Origin: Thunnus maccoyii
Lineage: Eukaryota; Chordata; Actinopteri; Scombriformes; Scombridae
NCBI RefSeq assembly: GCF_910596095.1
Contig: NC_056543.1
Span: 26,608,542-26,672,541, forward strand
Reading direction: 5' to 3'
Length of the DNA stretch: 64,000 bases
Shown here: positions 48,566-60,754 of the stretch, piece after piece
Layout of the letters: the number at the start of each line of letters is the position of its first letter
Numbering within the stretch: the stretch's first letter is position 1
Position numbers and translations under genes: made by a program
The notes under the pieces: model-generated
What the model was told of the DNA's origin: nothing
Database searches by the model: none
The model's input: the letters and a program-made list of their open reading frames with translations, nothing else

Positions 48566-51500
48566 TGTAGACTCTTAGGCCACATTCAGAATGACATATA
48601 CCTCTATGTACAAAACAAAGACCTCTCCTTCATTTGAATGGTGGTATTCAGTGTTTGGAAAGCCTTATTGAGCATTTTTTGTCGATTATTATAGAAGACA
48701 TGAAATTATAAAAAATGTAGGCTGAAGAAACTGTATTTCTGTAAACTTGCTAGTATGACTGTTGTTGCTCTCATTCATTAGTTATAATAATGGCTGTAAT
48801 CATGGCTTATGTGACTTTAAGTGTATAAAGTTTTTGAGTGTGCTGTGGGAGTTTAATCTTCTTAATACAGATAAAATTAACACAAGCGTTGCATTAGCAG
48901 GAAGCAAAGAGATTAGATTTGTGGCTCTATTGGAGATAAATCACACTGAAACTAGCTTCTTGCATTGCATTTCCAAGACTGACTAACTGACAGCTCCTGA
49001 TTACATTTTTGAACTTCATACTGAACCATACTGAAACAATGACACAAGCAAAAAATAAACCACTGTTTTCCGGGTGACTGAAGACTGTACTGCTGACTGT
49101 TACTTCAGTAAGAATGGGGCTTAAACCCCAGAGAGTGTTTCCAGGCAAAACACATATGTGACGTCAGGAGGAGGCCAAATGTCATAACATCAGCACTTTC
49201 AATACAATGTATTTGAAAACACATTGACAGAATTAGCTGTTTTCCACAGTAAAGTGGTTTGGGTCTGAACTAAATGTATGTCAGACGTAACTGCAAAAAT
49301 GATTTTAATATTCCGAAGAAGAAAAAATTGTGATGATATAATAGATACGGCTAAAAATAAAGAGTCACTCACAATATTCCATCAGAGTCAAATGTGAAAA
49401 ATTTGCATTAATTACATCATACAGGAAGCAATGAAAAAAAAAATTCAAAACACACATACAACATATACTGTATATTACAAATTACATTATTTATTTTCAC
49501 GGCTTTTTAAACAATGATCAAAAAAATAAAGATTTGATGATTTCACTTGAATTGTCTGCATTGACAGCATCTACATTCCTTTAGTTATTTGAGTAAATGA
49601 AGGTTTTGATTATGTGAATTGAAAAATCTTTTCACAATATTAATGTGCATAGAAATAGAGGCTATGTCTTTCAATAAAAAGCTTCATGTTACAGTGTAGT
49701 GCTGCTAACTGCTTTTACTCCTCTGCACTGTCACAATGATGTGATAAAGCCCACAGAGACAAGTGTACGGCTGTGACTCATGAATTTGTTGTCAGTTTAC
49801 TGTTAACATTTTGTATCAAGATCTATTATTAGGCCCCTGGCCCTCAATGTTGAGGGGTGCTTGACCTTCATAAGCTCACTGCTTCCAGTACCTGACTCAG
49901 TGTCACCTCAGAAAGTACATGTGACATTATCATGGTATACTGCGTCCTCTTCTCACTCTGTCAAAGGAAGACAAATGAAGGCCTCTGAAGAAGACAATTT
50001 ATCCATCCTGCTGATCTCTGAGATGGAGGAGCTGTCAGAGACACAATTTGGCAAGTTAACTCATCATCACCTCACAGCAGTTGTCAAAAAAGAGAAAATT
50101 TATTTGCATCTCATTTTACAAAGTCTTTTTTTTATGTCCTGTAAATGATAATGACATAAAATGAAGGACCACTGTTCCCCCTTTACCCCTCACTTACCTT
50201 AAAGTGGTGTACCAGTTGCTATATTTCTAGTTTCGTCTATGTTATCTGTTGTCTAAAGGTTGCATTTTTCACTTTTCTCCTGAAAGTGGACCTATAATAA
50301 GTATGAAATGTAATAATAAATAAAAATGAAATTTTTGTTGACAAGCTTGAGGCAGTTCAACGCATCTTACTGTGCTAAGTAGTTCTGTGGAGGTGGTTGG
50401 ACAAACTTTATTGTGGTAATGGTCAGACATGTTGGCGGGCAAGGACAGCACTATCAGTAATTACCGTACACATTATGTCAGATATTGATGGGCCTCACTT
50501 TATCTTTCCTCTCTGTGGCAGCCGATTTGGTGTCTTCAACATCCTCCTGTGATATTAAGTGATACTTCAATGCTGGTAGCAAACAAACTGTTGCTGAATT
50601 AGTTACATTTCTATAGCGAGAGACTACAGCAGCACCTCACTCAAAGCATTGTGTAATCACTCTGCTCCCACCTACTCCTACAGAAGCTTTCTGCAGTATT
50701 GTATTCTCATAATGAGAGAACATCCCTTTCTTCTCTGTAGCAAATACTGTGAATGCTGTCTGTCAGCTGCATATTATTAGGTCACCACAGTCAAAATGAT
50801 ACAGATTTGGTCTAGGGAGTGTGAACTGAAGCAAAGACGTATATGCTTGAGTGGAAAATGTCATAATAGAAACAAAATTTAATCAAAAAAGATGCATGAG
50901 TCCCTAAAGTTCACAAGAAGATCCGATTTGCTGTTTGGAAATACATTTATATCACATATTATATATAATTTGAAAGTGGTATACAAGACATATAAATCAG
51001 AATTTCTTTTTTTAATGTGAAACAGTCATAGAGACAGAAAATTAACAAAATTTAGTTGTTTCATTTTAATTTTTATTTTTGATGACAATGTTATCTAAAT
51101 CGTATGTGGTCTAATGGAATTTATAGTGGATATTCTCTTTTATAAAATTTTGAACATTAACAAATAATTTAAAAATCTTGTTTCTCATAAAAGATAATGA
51201 AAGATCTGCCATAATGTTGAGTAGATTTCATTTGTTCCAGAGGTATATAAACCTGTTTTAGTTATCTTAAAACAGCAAATCTTTCCACTCAACACTGTTG
51301 AAACATCTGAAGGCAAATGCAAACCTATTTCACTGTAGATTTTATTTCCAGAGTGTTGAATGAAAAAGCCTCTGTGGGTGGAAGTGTTTTGGCAGTGCAT
51401 TAATCAGCTGAAGACACACACACACATTGAACACAGTTTTTTTTTTTTTTTTGCTACAGTATGGGCTCCAAAAATGTTCAAATACAAACTTTAGGTTGTG

Positions 51501-51886
51501 TTTTCATTTAAAGGTTGTAACCATGGTTTGCTGATCACCTCTTTTGTTATTAAAATTGAAGATATAGACTTGCTCAACCAATTTTCACCCCAATCTGTAT
51601 TTTCTTGGTTTCCATGATGATACAAGAAAGTGGTTCTTTTTGAGTGCTTATTCAGAGGTTTACTTTTGTTTTTTGTTTATGTTTTGTTGTTTTTAAGTGA
51701 TTTTGATTGCAATTTCATTAGCCTGGGTACCTGGTTTTACCATAATATTTTTTATGTGATTAACTGTTGTGTGACACAATAATATGTGTTTATTGTACAA
51801 CTTTTTGCTTGTTGAGCTTATTTCTTTTTACAAGACAAAGAGGCTATTAATAGCACTGAGACTCATTAAATAAAATTACTTAGTTA
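48566..51886. other. No gene seen upstream of ctla4-like gene
   Basis: AT-rich. The plus-strand frame at 49861-50148 has no recognisable domain. Poly-T at 51438-51452. No repeat family recognised. Confidence 0.4.
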
Positions 51887-51926
51887 GTTCTCAGCTTTCC
51901 TGCGATTCTGCAGGAAAGCTGAGAAC
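51887..51926. promoter_or_regulatory. Perfect 17-bp inverted repeat 5' of ctla4-like gene
   Basis: Arm GTTCTCAGCTTTCCTGC (51887-51903), six-base loop GATTCT, then the exact complement to 51926. It lies about 220 bases upstream of the start codon. It could be a cruciform or RNA hairpin, a palindromic binding site, or the scar of a small element; no function is shown. Confidence 0.6.
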
Positions 51927-52143
51927 CAAGTGAAGCGGTTACCGGCACAACCTCATCATCATTTCCTGTGCTGCGGCACAGTTTCCATGACAGCTAAGGG
52001 AAATTTATGAATATAAAGGTGAGTTTCACCATTTTTGCTGTGTTTTAATCAATTTTGTTCACTGTGAGGGTGTGTGTTCACCACAGTTTTGTGAGTTGTT
52101 AGTGTACGTGGCTTTGTGTGCTGCTGTATAGAAACACTGTAGG

Positions 52144-52216
52144 ATGGTCCTGACTCAATTTATGATGGAATGGATTGTGTTGACAGTCCTCAGCCTCTGT
52201 CTGCCTGTGTGGAGTG
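52144..52216 (+). CDS. ctla4: ctla4-like exon 1, signal peptide
   Basis: Encodes MVLTQFMMEWIVLTVLSLCL and PVWS, donor AGTG|GTGAGT, phase 1. Met7 or Met8 (52162, 52165) are alternative starts that would keep the hydrophobic core. Confidence 0.8.
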
Positions 52217-55200
52217 GTGAGTATTAACAGGCTTTTACTGATGGGATGATACTGATAGACAGTCAGTTTATGGGATAGTAATACAGTGCACAGTCCAGTG
52301 TTAATACTGACACTTGACATTTCTACTCTGGTAACACAAACACTGATGTTAGCCTAAGGTGACTTCATTTTATTCCTCAGCTAAACAACTTATTGAAGTC
52401 ACCATAACCACAGCCTGATTGATAAAAACTGTATTCACAACATAGTGAGTTTAAGCTGAAAACTACACTTACATTGATATGACTGATGACAATTTCACAA
52501 ATAATATGTGGCAGCTGGATTCATTTTGTTTTAGTATGAGAAAGAACACATTCTGTGACAGTACAAACCTATTCTCATTCATATTGTCAATATGCTTATA
52601 CGGTATTTTCCCTGTGCAAATAGCAGTATATTAAGGCAGTAATGTAATTGATATAGGAATTGGCATTATGAACCACATACTGTAATCTGGCACTGAATGG
52701 ATGCTTTTTATATTTAATATTGTCAGATTTTTGGCATTTGTCCTTTATTTGAGTGTGACAGTGGAGGTACAGACAGGAAATGGAGGGAGAGAAAGAGAGG
52801 GGGATAACATTCAACAAAGGTCCCACACTGTGATGTTGCGACTGTGTGGTATGAGACTTAAACTGCTTGGTTACTGGATGCTCTGTACTTAAACAGTGAT
52901 GAGTTGTGCAGAAGGTTACAATTTGAAATTCAGTCATTACATTGCGGTTACTATTCTCAATAATGCTCCTTCATTTGGATTTTATCAGGAGTTGATATAA
53001 GTTTTGTCTCTGGTCTGGACTGAGCTGTCGCGAATACGTGGTATTCTGGTTCTGCCATTTGGTCCCTCCAAAGTTGTGTTAAATACATATGTTTGGACCA
53101 CTGGTAAGCCTACATTCAGGAATCATCTGGTTTTGTTCGGTGTTGGGAGAGTATGTGAACACTGCAGGGCTGCTGGGTGCAGTCAGACGACAACACCTTG
53201 TTTCTTATTTCTCCATTTGTAAAAGCAGAAGAAGTGAAGTGTGGTTGTGGAGCTGCTCTGGGTGACAAACAGTATTATATATTACATGTTGATTTTTGAA
53301 AGGTGGCTCTAAAAGGTTTGTAGCTTCCTCTTTCACAGACAGATGTAGCTGCAGTCAGTTTGTTCTCCCTTCAGTTGCCATTCTATCCTAAAAAAGTAAA
53401 TCTGCAGAGGTCTTATGTTTTGTCCTTTGGATTCAGCTTATTATCATGAGGTCAAAACTCTCAGGAGATACAAACACAACAGTCCATCTCTCAACTGTCT
53501 CCACCCACCCTTCCCTTTTGACAGCTGTGAAGGTGATTCAGCCATACAGAGTAGTGAGCACCAATGGTACGGCACAGGTCCAGTGCTTTCTCCAACCTCG
53601 ACCCTCCTATCACCAGAGCGAACCCTCCCAAGACCACACTCTGCCATATCCCTACCCCGACCCTGAGGATCTCCGAGTGAGTCTGCTGAAAGGCCTCAAC
53701 GGCACCCAGAAATTCTGCTCGTGCAGCCTCAACTTAGGGCTGACAAAGGCAGATGTGAAGAAAGAAGGAGAGGTAAGTCTGTAAACAGATGGATGTTAAT
53801 TCACTCCAACCTGAAGCAAAACAATCTAACCTAACAGTAACACCTAAAACTATGGCAAAACATATGGAAGAAATGTTATTTGATGAAAATCAAAGTGGTT
53901 CATCGTCCAGGGAGTGTGAATGTGTTCAGCAAAATTTGTGGCAATATGCCCTTAAAATTAGGAGATAATTTGGGTTGATAGCTGATAAATTGTTCTTAGA
54001 GTGGCACTAGGGCAGTGGTTCTCATTTGGGCCAGCGCCCCCCATCCATTATTCAGATCCCTTACCACCCCCCATCAATTAAAGTGTAGGCGAACTGTCTT
54101 TCCTCAATATTAATGTTGATTATTATTCTGTGTTATATCATTAAAAAAGCATGTCATTGGATGCCAAATAACAGATTTGTTTAACTGGACAATTGGAATA
54201 TCATTAACATTAATTTCCTTGGGAGCAAAAAAGCCATGTGAATGGGAATTATATTAATGCGTGTTAAACAAATGCAACGATTAAAAATGTGACGGTCAAA
54301 CTTTAATTAGGTCTTGTTATTGATCATGAATAGCAGCCGATCAGAAAGCAGTAATTTGGTGCCAAACAAGAAGCATTCGTATTAATTGTTCCAACAGAAA
54401 ACAAGAGCAGCCAACCAAGGAAAAAGTCTGAGGCTAGATACGTAGAAATGTATCCATAGTTAAGGTATTTAATAGAATACTGATGGCATTTTTTCTTGTT
54501 CTGCGCCATTTTGCTGGTATGATTGTTGTTGTTTTATGATGCTATCCAGTTGATTAAATGATCATACCTGCAGGTCAGATGTAACCAGGTCAAAGGCCCA
54601 CAGGGGTTTTGGTTGGGGAGTTTGGGGGACCTCCCCCAAGAAAATTTGATGTTATTTGACTAAAAACTATGCATTTTCACATAATTTTGGACCATTACCA
54701 TTACAATATTTGTTTAAAAAAAAAACCATAGTGTGTGCCAAAAATAAAAAATAATAATCACAAAACATTGGTAAAACCAGCTTATAGTGATTGGATTTGA
54801 AGAGCAATTTTCTCATCCTCTCATAGTCAGGCTGCAGCCACTAGCCAGCTGTAGGGACGGGTATGGTTAAATTTTTATCTTAATCTTATCCACAGGTCTA
54901 CACTTGTCAGCCTGGTTCTTTATCAATACTCAGTTCTTTTTAATTACTAAAGAATTGTTTTTTAAATGATCTTAAAAAAAAAAAAAATTAAATAACAACA
55001 TTTTTCTACAGCAGCAACAGTAATGTTTCTATCAGCAAAGTCACTGTATAAATCCAATAATATTTCACTAGAAAGAAATCAAAAATGTCAGTAAAGTAAA
55101 TAACATTCCTGACCTTAAAATACTGAGTGACGTTTAGAAAGAATGAAGAACACAGACATCAGTCACAATCTTCATCCTGTCCTCCTCCTCCCTCTGCTGA

Positions 55201-55570
55201 TGGTTGAGAGAAGGGCTGGTATCAGCCTGCAGCTAAGTTCACAAGAATTTGCCAAATTTTAATATACGTTACAAACTAACCTAAACACAAACACCGACAA
55301 ATAGAGCAGAGGAGAGGACAGAGAAGAGCTAGCGCGACCATAAATGACCGGGGCGGCGTCACAGCTCCAGGAGGCGTTCAGGTACAGTGTTGAGCGTAGG
55401 GCATCCGCGTTTTGGAAGCGCTCAGAGCCTTATACTCAAATTTGACTGTAGTTATGCGCATAAAACGGAGAAAAATATACTTGACAACGCTGTGAAAAAT
55501 ATAGGAAAAGCCTGAAAACTGATGATAAAATTGTGAAAATGTGCATTAGAGTATAGGACTAAATTGATAT

Positions 55571-55637
<67 letters not shown>

Positions 55638-57648
55638 TCCCCCAAGAACACAAGAACACCTAAACGCCCCCCTTTCAACAATACTGCTTCCGGCGCCTCC
55701 CGATGTTCTCTGAACACCCCCTTGGGGGCGGTACAGGCCCTGTGGAGAAACGCTACAGTATGTTAAGTAAAGATGAGAGTCTAATGGCTGGGCCAATACA
55801 CTATAAGCTTGGGCTTGGGCTAAAACAAAATTAGACATATAAAAACACCAACATATATCGGCACACCTGCCCTCCTCAGATTATCTTAACACACCCAAAC
55901 AACTGAATGTTTAATACACTACTCATGCATGAAGGCATATTAATTTGTTTGAAATTTCTCCCCTTCAAGAGCACCACTGGGTATAGAAGACACCAAAATC
56001 ATTCCTATCATCATAATTTTCCTTCAATTCTTGGAAATTTTGGCCTTGTTTGGAATAATTTCTATATCACCCATTTGGAGTCTCCATATTTCTTTTGGAC
56101 TTATAAGAAAATGAAGAGTGAACATGGTCCAGAGAGGGTTAAGAAACTGGTGTTGTGTGTTTCAGGTGCTGTGCTACGCTCAGGTGAGGGAGGGTGCTGT
56201 GGAGGTGACAGTTTCCGGACTGAAGGCAACAGACACAGATGTGTATCACTGTGAGATAGAGGTCTTCTACCCACCACCATACCTGAGATTTACTGGCAAT
56301 GGCACACTCATTCATGTCCTAGGTATGACACCCACACTTGACATTCAGACACATATGTGCTTGTTTCCTCCCTGAGCTTAAAGAACACAGAGCTTTTCAA
56401 TTTTTTTTCAACTTTCTTTCCATCCATTTCCTTTATCAACAGACAGCTCTGAGTGTCCTGTGCCAGAGGCTCAGAGACAGATCACACACCAAGGTGATGA
56501 TGAGACTGATGAGAGTTATGAGAGGATGGCACCAGTGAGTGTTCCCGTGATTGTACTGCTGACACTGGTCATGTTTGTCCTCATCATCATGATCTATGTC
56601 CAGGTCAGGGCATTATTTTTTATACTTTTATTCATGTTATGATTCTGATGATTACTGAAATTATTAGAATTATGTTATCACTATTAATGTTTAGAAGTAG
56701 TATCAGTTAATCATTAAAGTCAAGTTTTTGTATTATTGTTACACATTTTATTGTTACTAGTTTATTTTGTAAGCAGTAGTAATAGTGTTAGCAGCTGTGG
56801 CAGTTATGACTTGTGAATACAGTATCAAATAGCCCCTCTCACTGTTCTGAAAACTGAAAATACCTGAATTTTAACTTGACCTGATTAAGACCATATTGCA
56901 CATGATCAATGTGTGCTCACAGTATTACAAAAAAAATCATGAACAGTGTGAGCACAAGCAGTGTGCAGTCCAGCTTTTATGCAAATAAGCATATTGTTGG
57001 ATTGTAAAAAGTGGCTTTTTATAGCTCCAGAACCATTTAAGTGTTAAAAATCAAAATGAAAGTATTATGTGACTATTGCAGAGTAGGCGTATAAAGTGGT
57101 CTGCTAACACCTCTAATACAAGCAGCAGACAAAAATAATCTGTTAAAGTGATTCATCTTTCCAATTACTTACAGATTAACTGTTTATTCCACTGTGTGTG
57201 ATTAAAATGAGTGACGCGTGTGGACAGTGCAAATGTTAATTTGTGTTTAGTCAGATTACCACACACCAGGACAAGAGTAAACAATGCAAAGAGGGAGGGA
57301 GGAATGGGTTTAATAGGGTCCAGCTGCTAAGTTTTGCCCCCAAGCCCTACACCAAGTTAATCAGGCCAATTGAAAGTAATAGCAGCAGTAGTAGTAGAAG
57401 CAGTAGTAGTAGTAACAGTATTAGTAGTTGTTGTAGTAGCAGCTATTATTCAGCTATCAGAGTGAGTCATCTTCTCTCTCCTAATAGCCGTTACTCACCA
57501 TTGTATAATATCTAATAAACATCATTATCATTCAAAACTGTGTGTTTACCATTTGCAGACTCTCCAGTGTGAACGAGGGAGGAGGGAGATTGCCAGCCTG
57601 TTTCACAAAGCGGATGCTGCTGCATTTTCATGTGACAACATTGCATGA
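52144..57648 (+). CDS. ctla4: CTLA4-like inhibitory receptor of the CD28 family (complete, 5 coding exons)
   Basis: Joining 52144-52216, 53525-53772, 56166-56322, 56443-56603 and 57559-57648 gives 729 nt, 242 aa, in frame. Signal peptide (1-24), V domain with B-strand Cys45 (AQVQC) and F-strand Cys136 (DVYHC), ligand loop FYPPPY (141-146), NGT sequons including GNGTLIHV after the loop, stalk Cys164 (SSEC), membrane span about 191-212, and a 29-residue tail. AVKVIQP at the V start, GLKATDT before the F strand, and GNGT..I plus a stalk Cys after the loop recall CTLA4 rather than CD28. CTLA4 competes with CD28 for B7 ligands and restrains T cells. Oddities are a long Pro/Tyr-rich insertion after the B strand and a tail with no tyrosine, so the mammalian YVKM endocytic motif is missing. 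It could instead be a second CD28-like gene; the extracellular part and its position favour CTLA4. Confidence 0.8.
53525..53772 (+). CDS. ctla4: ctla4-like exon 2, N-terminal part of V domain
   Basis: Acceptor TTTTGACAG, donor GAG|GTAAGT, from phase 1 to phase 0. Contains the B strand AQVQC, a proline- and tyrosine-rich loop (PRPSYHQSEPSQDHTLPYPY), the C strand DLRVSLLKGLNGT and a CSC pair (Cys89, Cys91). Confidence 0.85.
54014..55757. repeat. Repeat-filled ctla4-like intron 2, possible hAT-type element
   Basis: The left end CAGTGGTTCTCA and right end GAGAAACGCTACAG resemble decayed hAT-type terminal repeats, and both ends are rich in runs of C ('gcgcccccc'). No 8-bp duplication is evident, so unity of the block is uncertain. 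It includes an (AC)n tract at 55573-55633 and a CpG-rich patch at 55330-55420. Confidence 0.35.
55573..55633. repeat. (AC)n microsatellite in ctla4-like intron 2
   Basis: Perfect AC run of about 60 bases. Confidence 0.95.
56166..56322 (+). CDS. ctla4: ctla4-like exon 3, C-terminal part of V domain with FYPPPY
   Basis: Acceptor GTTTCAG, donor CTAG|GTATGA, from phase 0 to phase 1. Encodes VEVTVSGLKATDTDVYHC, the loop FYPPPY and GNGTLIHV. Confidence 0.9.
56443..56603 (+). CDS. ctla4: ctla4-like exon 4, stalk and transmembrane segment
   Basis: The acceptor is the first AG of CAACAGACAG; using the second shifts the frame to an early stop. Encodes DSSECPVPEAQ, an acidic stalk (DDETDESYE) and the hydrophobic span VPVIVLLTLVMFVLIIMIYV. 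Donor CAG|GTCAGG, phase 0. Confidence 0.85.
57381..57440. repeat. Imperfect (AGT/AGC)n trinucleotide tract
   Basis: Runs of AGT, AGC and their variants in ctla4-like intron 4. The serine-rich frame through it is an artefact. Confidence 0.8.
57559..57648 (+). CDS. ctla4: ctla4-like exon 5, cytoplasmic tail
   Basis: Acceptor ATTTGCAG. Encodes TLQCERGRREIASLFHKAD and a short end with SCDNIA, then TGA at 57646-57648. Contains no Tyr, so no YVKM, ITIM or ITSM. The tail is as short as mammalian CTLA4 tails but unlike them in sequence. Confidence 0.8.
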   Translation, partial: TLQCERGRREIASLFHKADAAAFSCDNIA

Positions 57649-58112
57649 AAAACACACTTCCATCCTATCCAAAGCAGCACTGACCTACAAGCATTAGAAA
57701 ACCATTGATTTTAAATGGAAGGTTAGAGGAATATAGTGCCAATATTGGCTGTTTATTAATATCACCTCTGTTATGCTTGAGGTTCATTTCTGCACACATT
57801 TATGGATAATAGCAAAATGACATTTGTGTGTCTGTGCATATTTTACTTATTAAGTATAAAATAATGTTTACATTGTTGTAAACACAATTCTTTGCATAGC
57901 TAACACTGTGTACATACTATTTGTTTGATTGAAACTGAATCACTCAACGTTTAAGTTGGTTAAATGCTCCAGCTAAGAAAATATAATGCTTTGAATTGTT
58001 AAGGCGCATTAGGGGCTACTTGACTGTAAGTGTACTGATAGTAAACTTGCGTGTGCACATTTTGTTGCTGTTGCAATGTTCAGTAAATATTCATGTTGGA
58101 TATTTTTCTTGA

Positions 58113-58118
58113 AATAAA
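58113..58118 (+). promoter_or_regulatory. Polyadenylation signal of ctla4-like gene
   Basis: AATAAA followed within 30 bases by a GT-rich stretch (TGTTGTTTGTGT), 465 bases after the stop codon. Confidence 0.65.
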
Positions 58119-58189
58119 TGTCTTCATTTCTGAATGTTGTTTGTGTAATTGCATTTGATACATACATAAACATATCAGCTTGCTGTATA

Positions 58190-58990
58190 GGTTATAGAAG
58201 CAGCTGAAGAGAAGTATGGATGTAATTTTAGATCTGAAACAAGAATGCAGAAGTAGAGAAGAATGCTATATTTATGTATGACTTCTAGTTTGGCTGACCC
58301 TACAGTTGTAGCTTTGAACATGAGGTAGAGAACAGCACCAAGGTAAGTAAAAACATCCTCACCAGATCTGGATCTTATTTCATGTACAGGTAGAAAACCA
58401 TTACATGAGAGGTCTGATGGGTCTGTAATCATGGGGCAGGTCAGAAATATACTGGGAGGCAAACCATGAAGTGCTTTAAATAGGATAAATAGAATTTTGA
58501 AGTGGATTTTGTGTCGCATTTGGCCAGTGAAGTGATTTATTTGGGTAATTGAGCAAAGAGAGCGTTACAGTAGCCTATGTAAATTGTTTGAGACAAAAGC
58601 ATGAATCACTTTATCAGAATCAGCTCAAGATGTAAAACTTCAAACCTCAAACTTCTGATATGGTTTACGTGATACAGTGTTGCCCTAGTTACAGCATGTG
58701 GATGACATGATTTTCAGGTTCCTGACATGAGACTCTCCGTGTGAATAAATTTCCTGTCTGGTTTTTAGGACCTCATTCTTGTCTTAGTTCAACTGTCAAA
58801 ATCTGGAGGCCTTGTGATCAATTACAATTTAAGAGCTTGTCTGAGATCTGAGATCATCACAGGAGATAGACATGTACAGCTCAGGCAGCATATTTCGTTA
58901 TAACGTTGCCAAGAAAGAGCATGTGTTAATAAATTATTTTTTTAAAAAAAGGTCCAAAGTTTGACCCTTGTGGAACCCCTGCTAACATTA
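58190..58990 (-). repeat. LINE-related dispersed repeat
   Basis: Contains 'tttcatgtacaggtagaaaacc', 'gcaaaccatgaagtgctttaaatag', 'gcatttggccagtgaag' and, at the right end, 'tgacccttgtggaacccc'. These blocks belong to fish LINE-type repeats; the last is also seen in the RT fragment at 19860 ('cccttgtggaacaccc'). No intact frame. Confidence 0.5.
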
Positions 58991-59079
58991 GGCGCTTTTG
59001 GATCATAACTTCAAGGGCTTTTTTTATTTTTTATTTTGCAAAATAGGAACACTAAAGTGATGTAAGCTTGCCGGCAGTT

Positions 59080-60000
59080 GGTATAGCAATGTCACTTCTG
59101 TGCAAGATACATTAGTACATCATTGTTATGGGAGTATTTGGTCATAAACCAAAGTAAAACGAATTAAAAGTTTGACCAAATGATGGCACTAGATGAAAAG
59201 TCAGAGGATCAAAGTTGAATGACTGCACAAGATTTCATGGGAATTCATCCAATAGATAATTCAGTCTCGATCATGGAGGTGGGCCAACCGACAGACCGGC
59301 ATCGCCAGCCCTAGAGCTATGCTGCTAGCATGGCTAAAAAGTGAAAGTGGTTATCTCCCTCAACATTACTGTTGGTGTGGGGTAAGAATCCAAAATCTGA
59401 AAAAAAGCAGGGTTACGAGTAAGACTGTGTTTGTTTTACATGACATGTCTGGTTACAGAACAAGACAAAACAAGACATACAGTCCATAGCACACTAGAAT
59501 CTATGAGGCTGTACTTGAGCTAAATGCTAACCAGATATAAATGTTTATCATGCTTACCATCTTAGTATGGCATTAGCATGCTAACATTTGATAATTAGCA
59601 CCAAACATAAAGTACAGCTGAGGCTGATGGGATTGTCATTAATTTTGCAGGTATTTTTACATAAACCAAAGTTATGGAAAAAATATTTTTTGACTGGTGA
59701 TGGTGCTAAATGAAGAGTTAAGGGATCACCAAAGTGATTACAATTCATCCCGAGGAAGACATTCATGTGCAAACTGAATTTTATGGCAATCCATCCAATA
59801 GTTTTCAAGACATTTTGCTCAAAACCACAAATGTCAACATCCTGGTGGCCCTAAAGGAAAACTTAGAGGATCATCAAAGTCATTAGGATTAATAATTACC
59901 ATGAATGTCTGGGACATTTTGTGACAATCCATCAGGTTGACGTTGAAATATTTCAAAAGATAAGGAAAGAATCATTTTGACCTGCTAGTGGCGCTAAATG
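59080..60000 (-). repeat. Dispersed 'catccaatagataattcag' repeat, opposite strand
   Basis: The reverse complement carries the units of the repeat at 48050-48565 ('ttggatggattgccataaaatt', 'gacattcatg', 'gatgaattgtaatcactttggtgatccct', 'tttagcgccac'), repeated about three times. Ends 'catgctagcagcatagctctagg'. Non-coding. Confidence 0.7.
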
Positions 60001-60005
60001 AAAAG

Positions 60006-60746
60006 CAGTGGTGGAAGAAGAACTCAGGAAGAAGTACCCTTTACTTAAGTACAAGTATAAGTATAATTACAAGTATAAGTCCTGCATGAAAAATCTTACT
60101 CAAGTAAAATACATAAGTATTAGTAGCAAAATATACTTACAGTATTAAAGTAAAAGTACTTGTTTGGTCCCTTGGACTGATATATTATTATATATGACAT
60201 CATTAGATTATTAATACTGAAGCATCAGTGTGTAAGCAGCATGTTGCTGTCGTAGCTGCTGAAGGTGGAGCTAGTTTGAACTACGTTATATACAGTTAGC
60301 TAGTTTAGTCCAGTGGTTCCCAACCTAGAGGTTGGGCCCCTCCAAAGGGTCACCAGATAAATCTGAGGGGTCGTTAGATGATTAATGAGAGAGAAAAGAA
60401 GAAAAAACAAAGATCTGTTACACAAATCTGTTTTCAGTTTTTGAACTTTTTCTCTAATCTTTGATTTTTGGTCCCGGCTACACACTGCTTTTTGTAAGAC
60501 GTCAAAAGCCAAAAAAGGTTGGAAACCACTGGTTTCATCTTTAACAATGTGTCGTATTTTAAAAGCTTGTTATATTATCCATTGTGTCGAATTTTCATCC
60601 GCAAAGTAACTAAAGCTGTCAAATAAACGCAGTGGAGTAGAAAGTACAATATTTCCCTCTGAAATGTAGTGGAGTGGAAGTATAAAGAAGCATTAAATGG
60701 AAATACTATATAGTACAAGTACCTCAAAATTATACTTCCACCACTG
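60006..60746. mobile_element. hAT-type MITE with a second MITE nested inside
   Basis: Terminal repeats CAGTGGTGGAAG and CTTCCACCACTG are exact complements. Flanks ATGAAAAG (59998-60005) and CGGAAAAG (60747-60754) agree at 6 of 8 positions, as expected for a decayed 8-bp hAT duplication. Subterminal 'aagtacaagtataag' and 'aaagtaaaagtact' units are typical of this fish family. Confidence 0.8.
60311..60531. mobile_element. Nested hAT-type MITE
   Basis: Ends CAGTGGTTCCCAACCT and AGGTTGGAAACCACTG are near-perfect inverted repeats. Flanks GTTTAGTC (60303-60310) and GTTTCATC (60532-60539) agree at 6 of 8. Lies within the larger MITE, so it inserted later. Confidence 0.8.
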
Positions 60747-60754
60747 CGGAAAAG

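Noticed and set aside
56447-56542. Alternative acceptor (second AG of CAACAGACAG) for ctla4-like exon 4
   Set aside because: It shifts the frame, loses the transmembrane segment and meets a stop within the exon.
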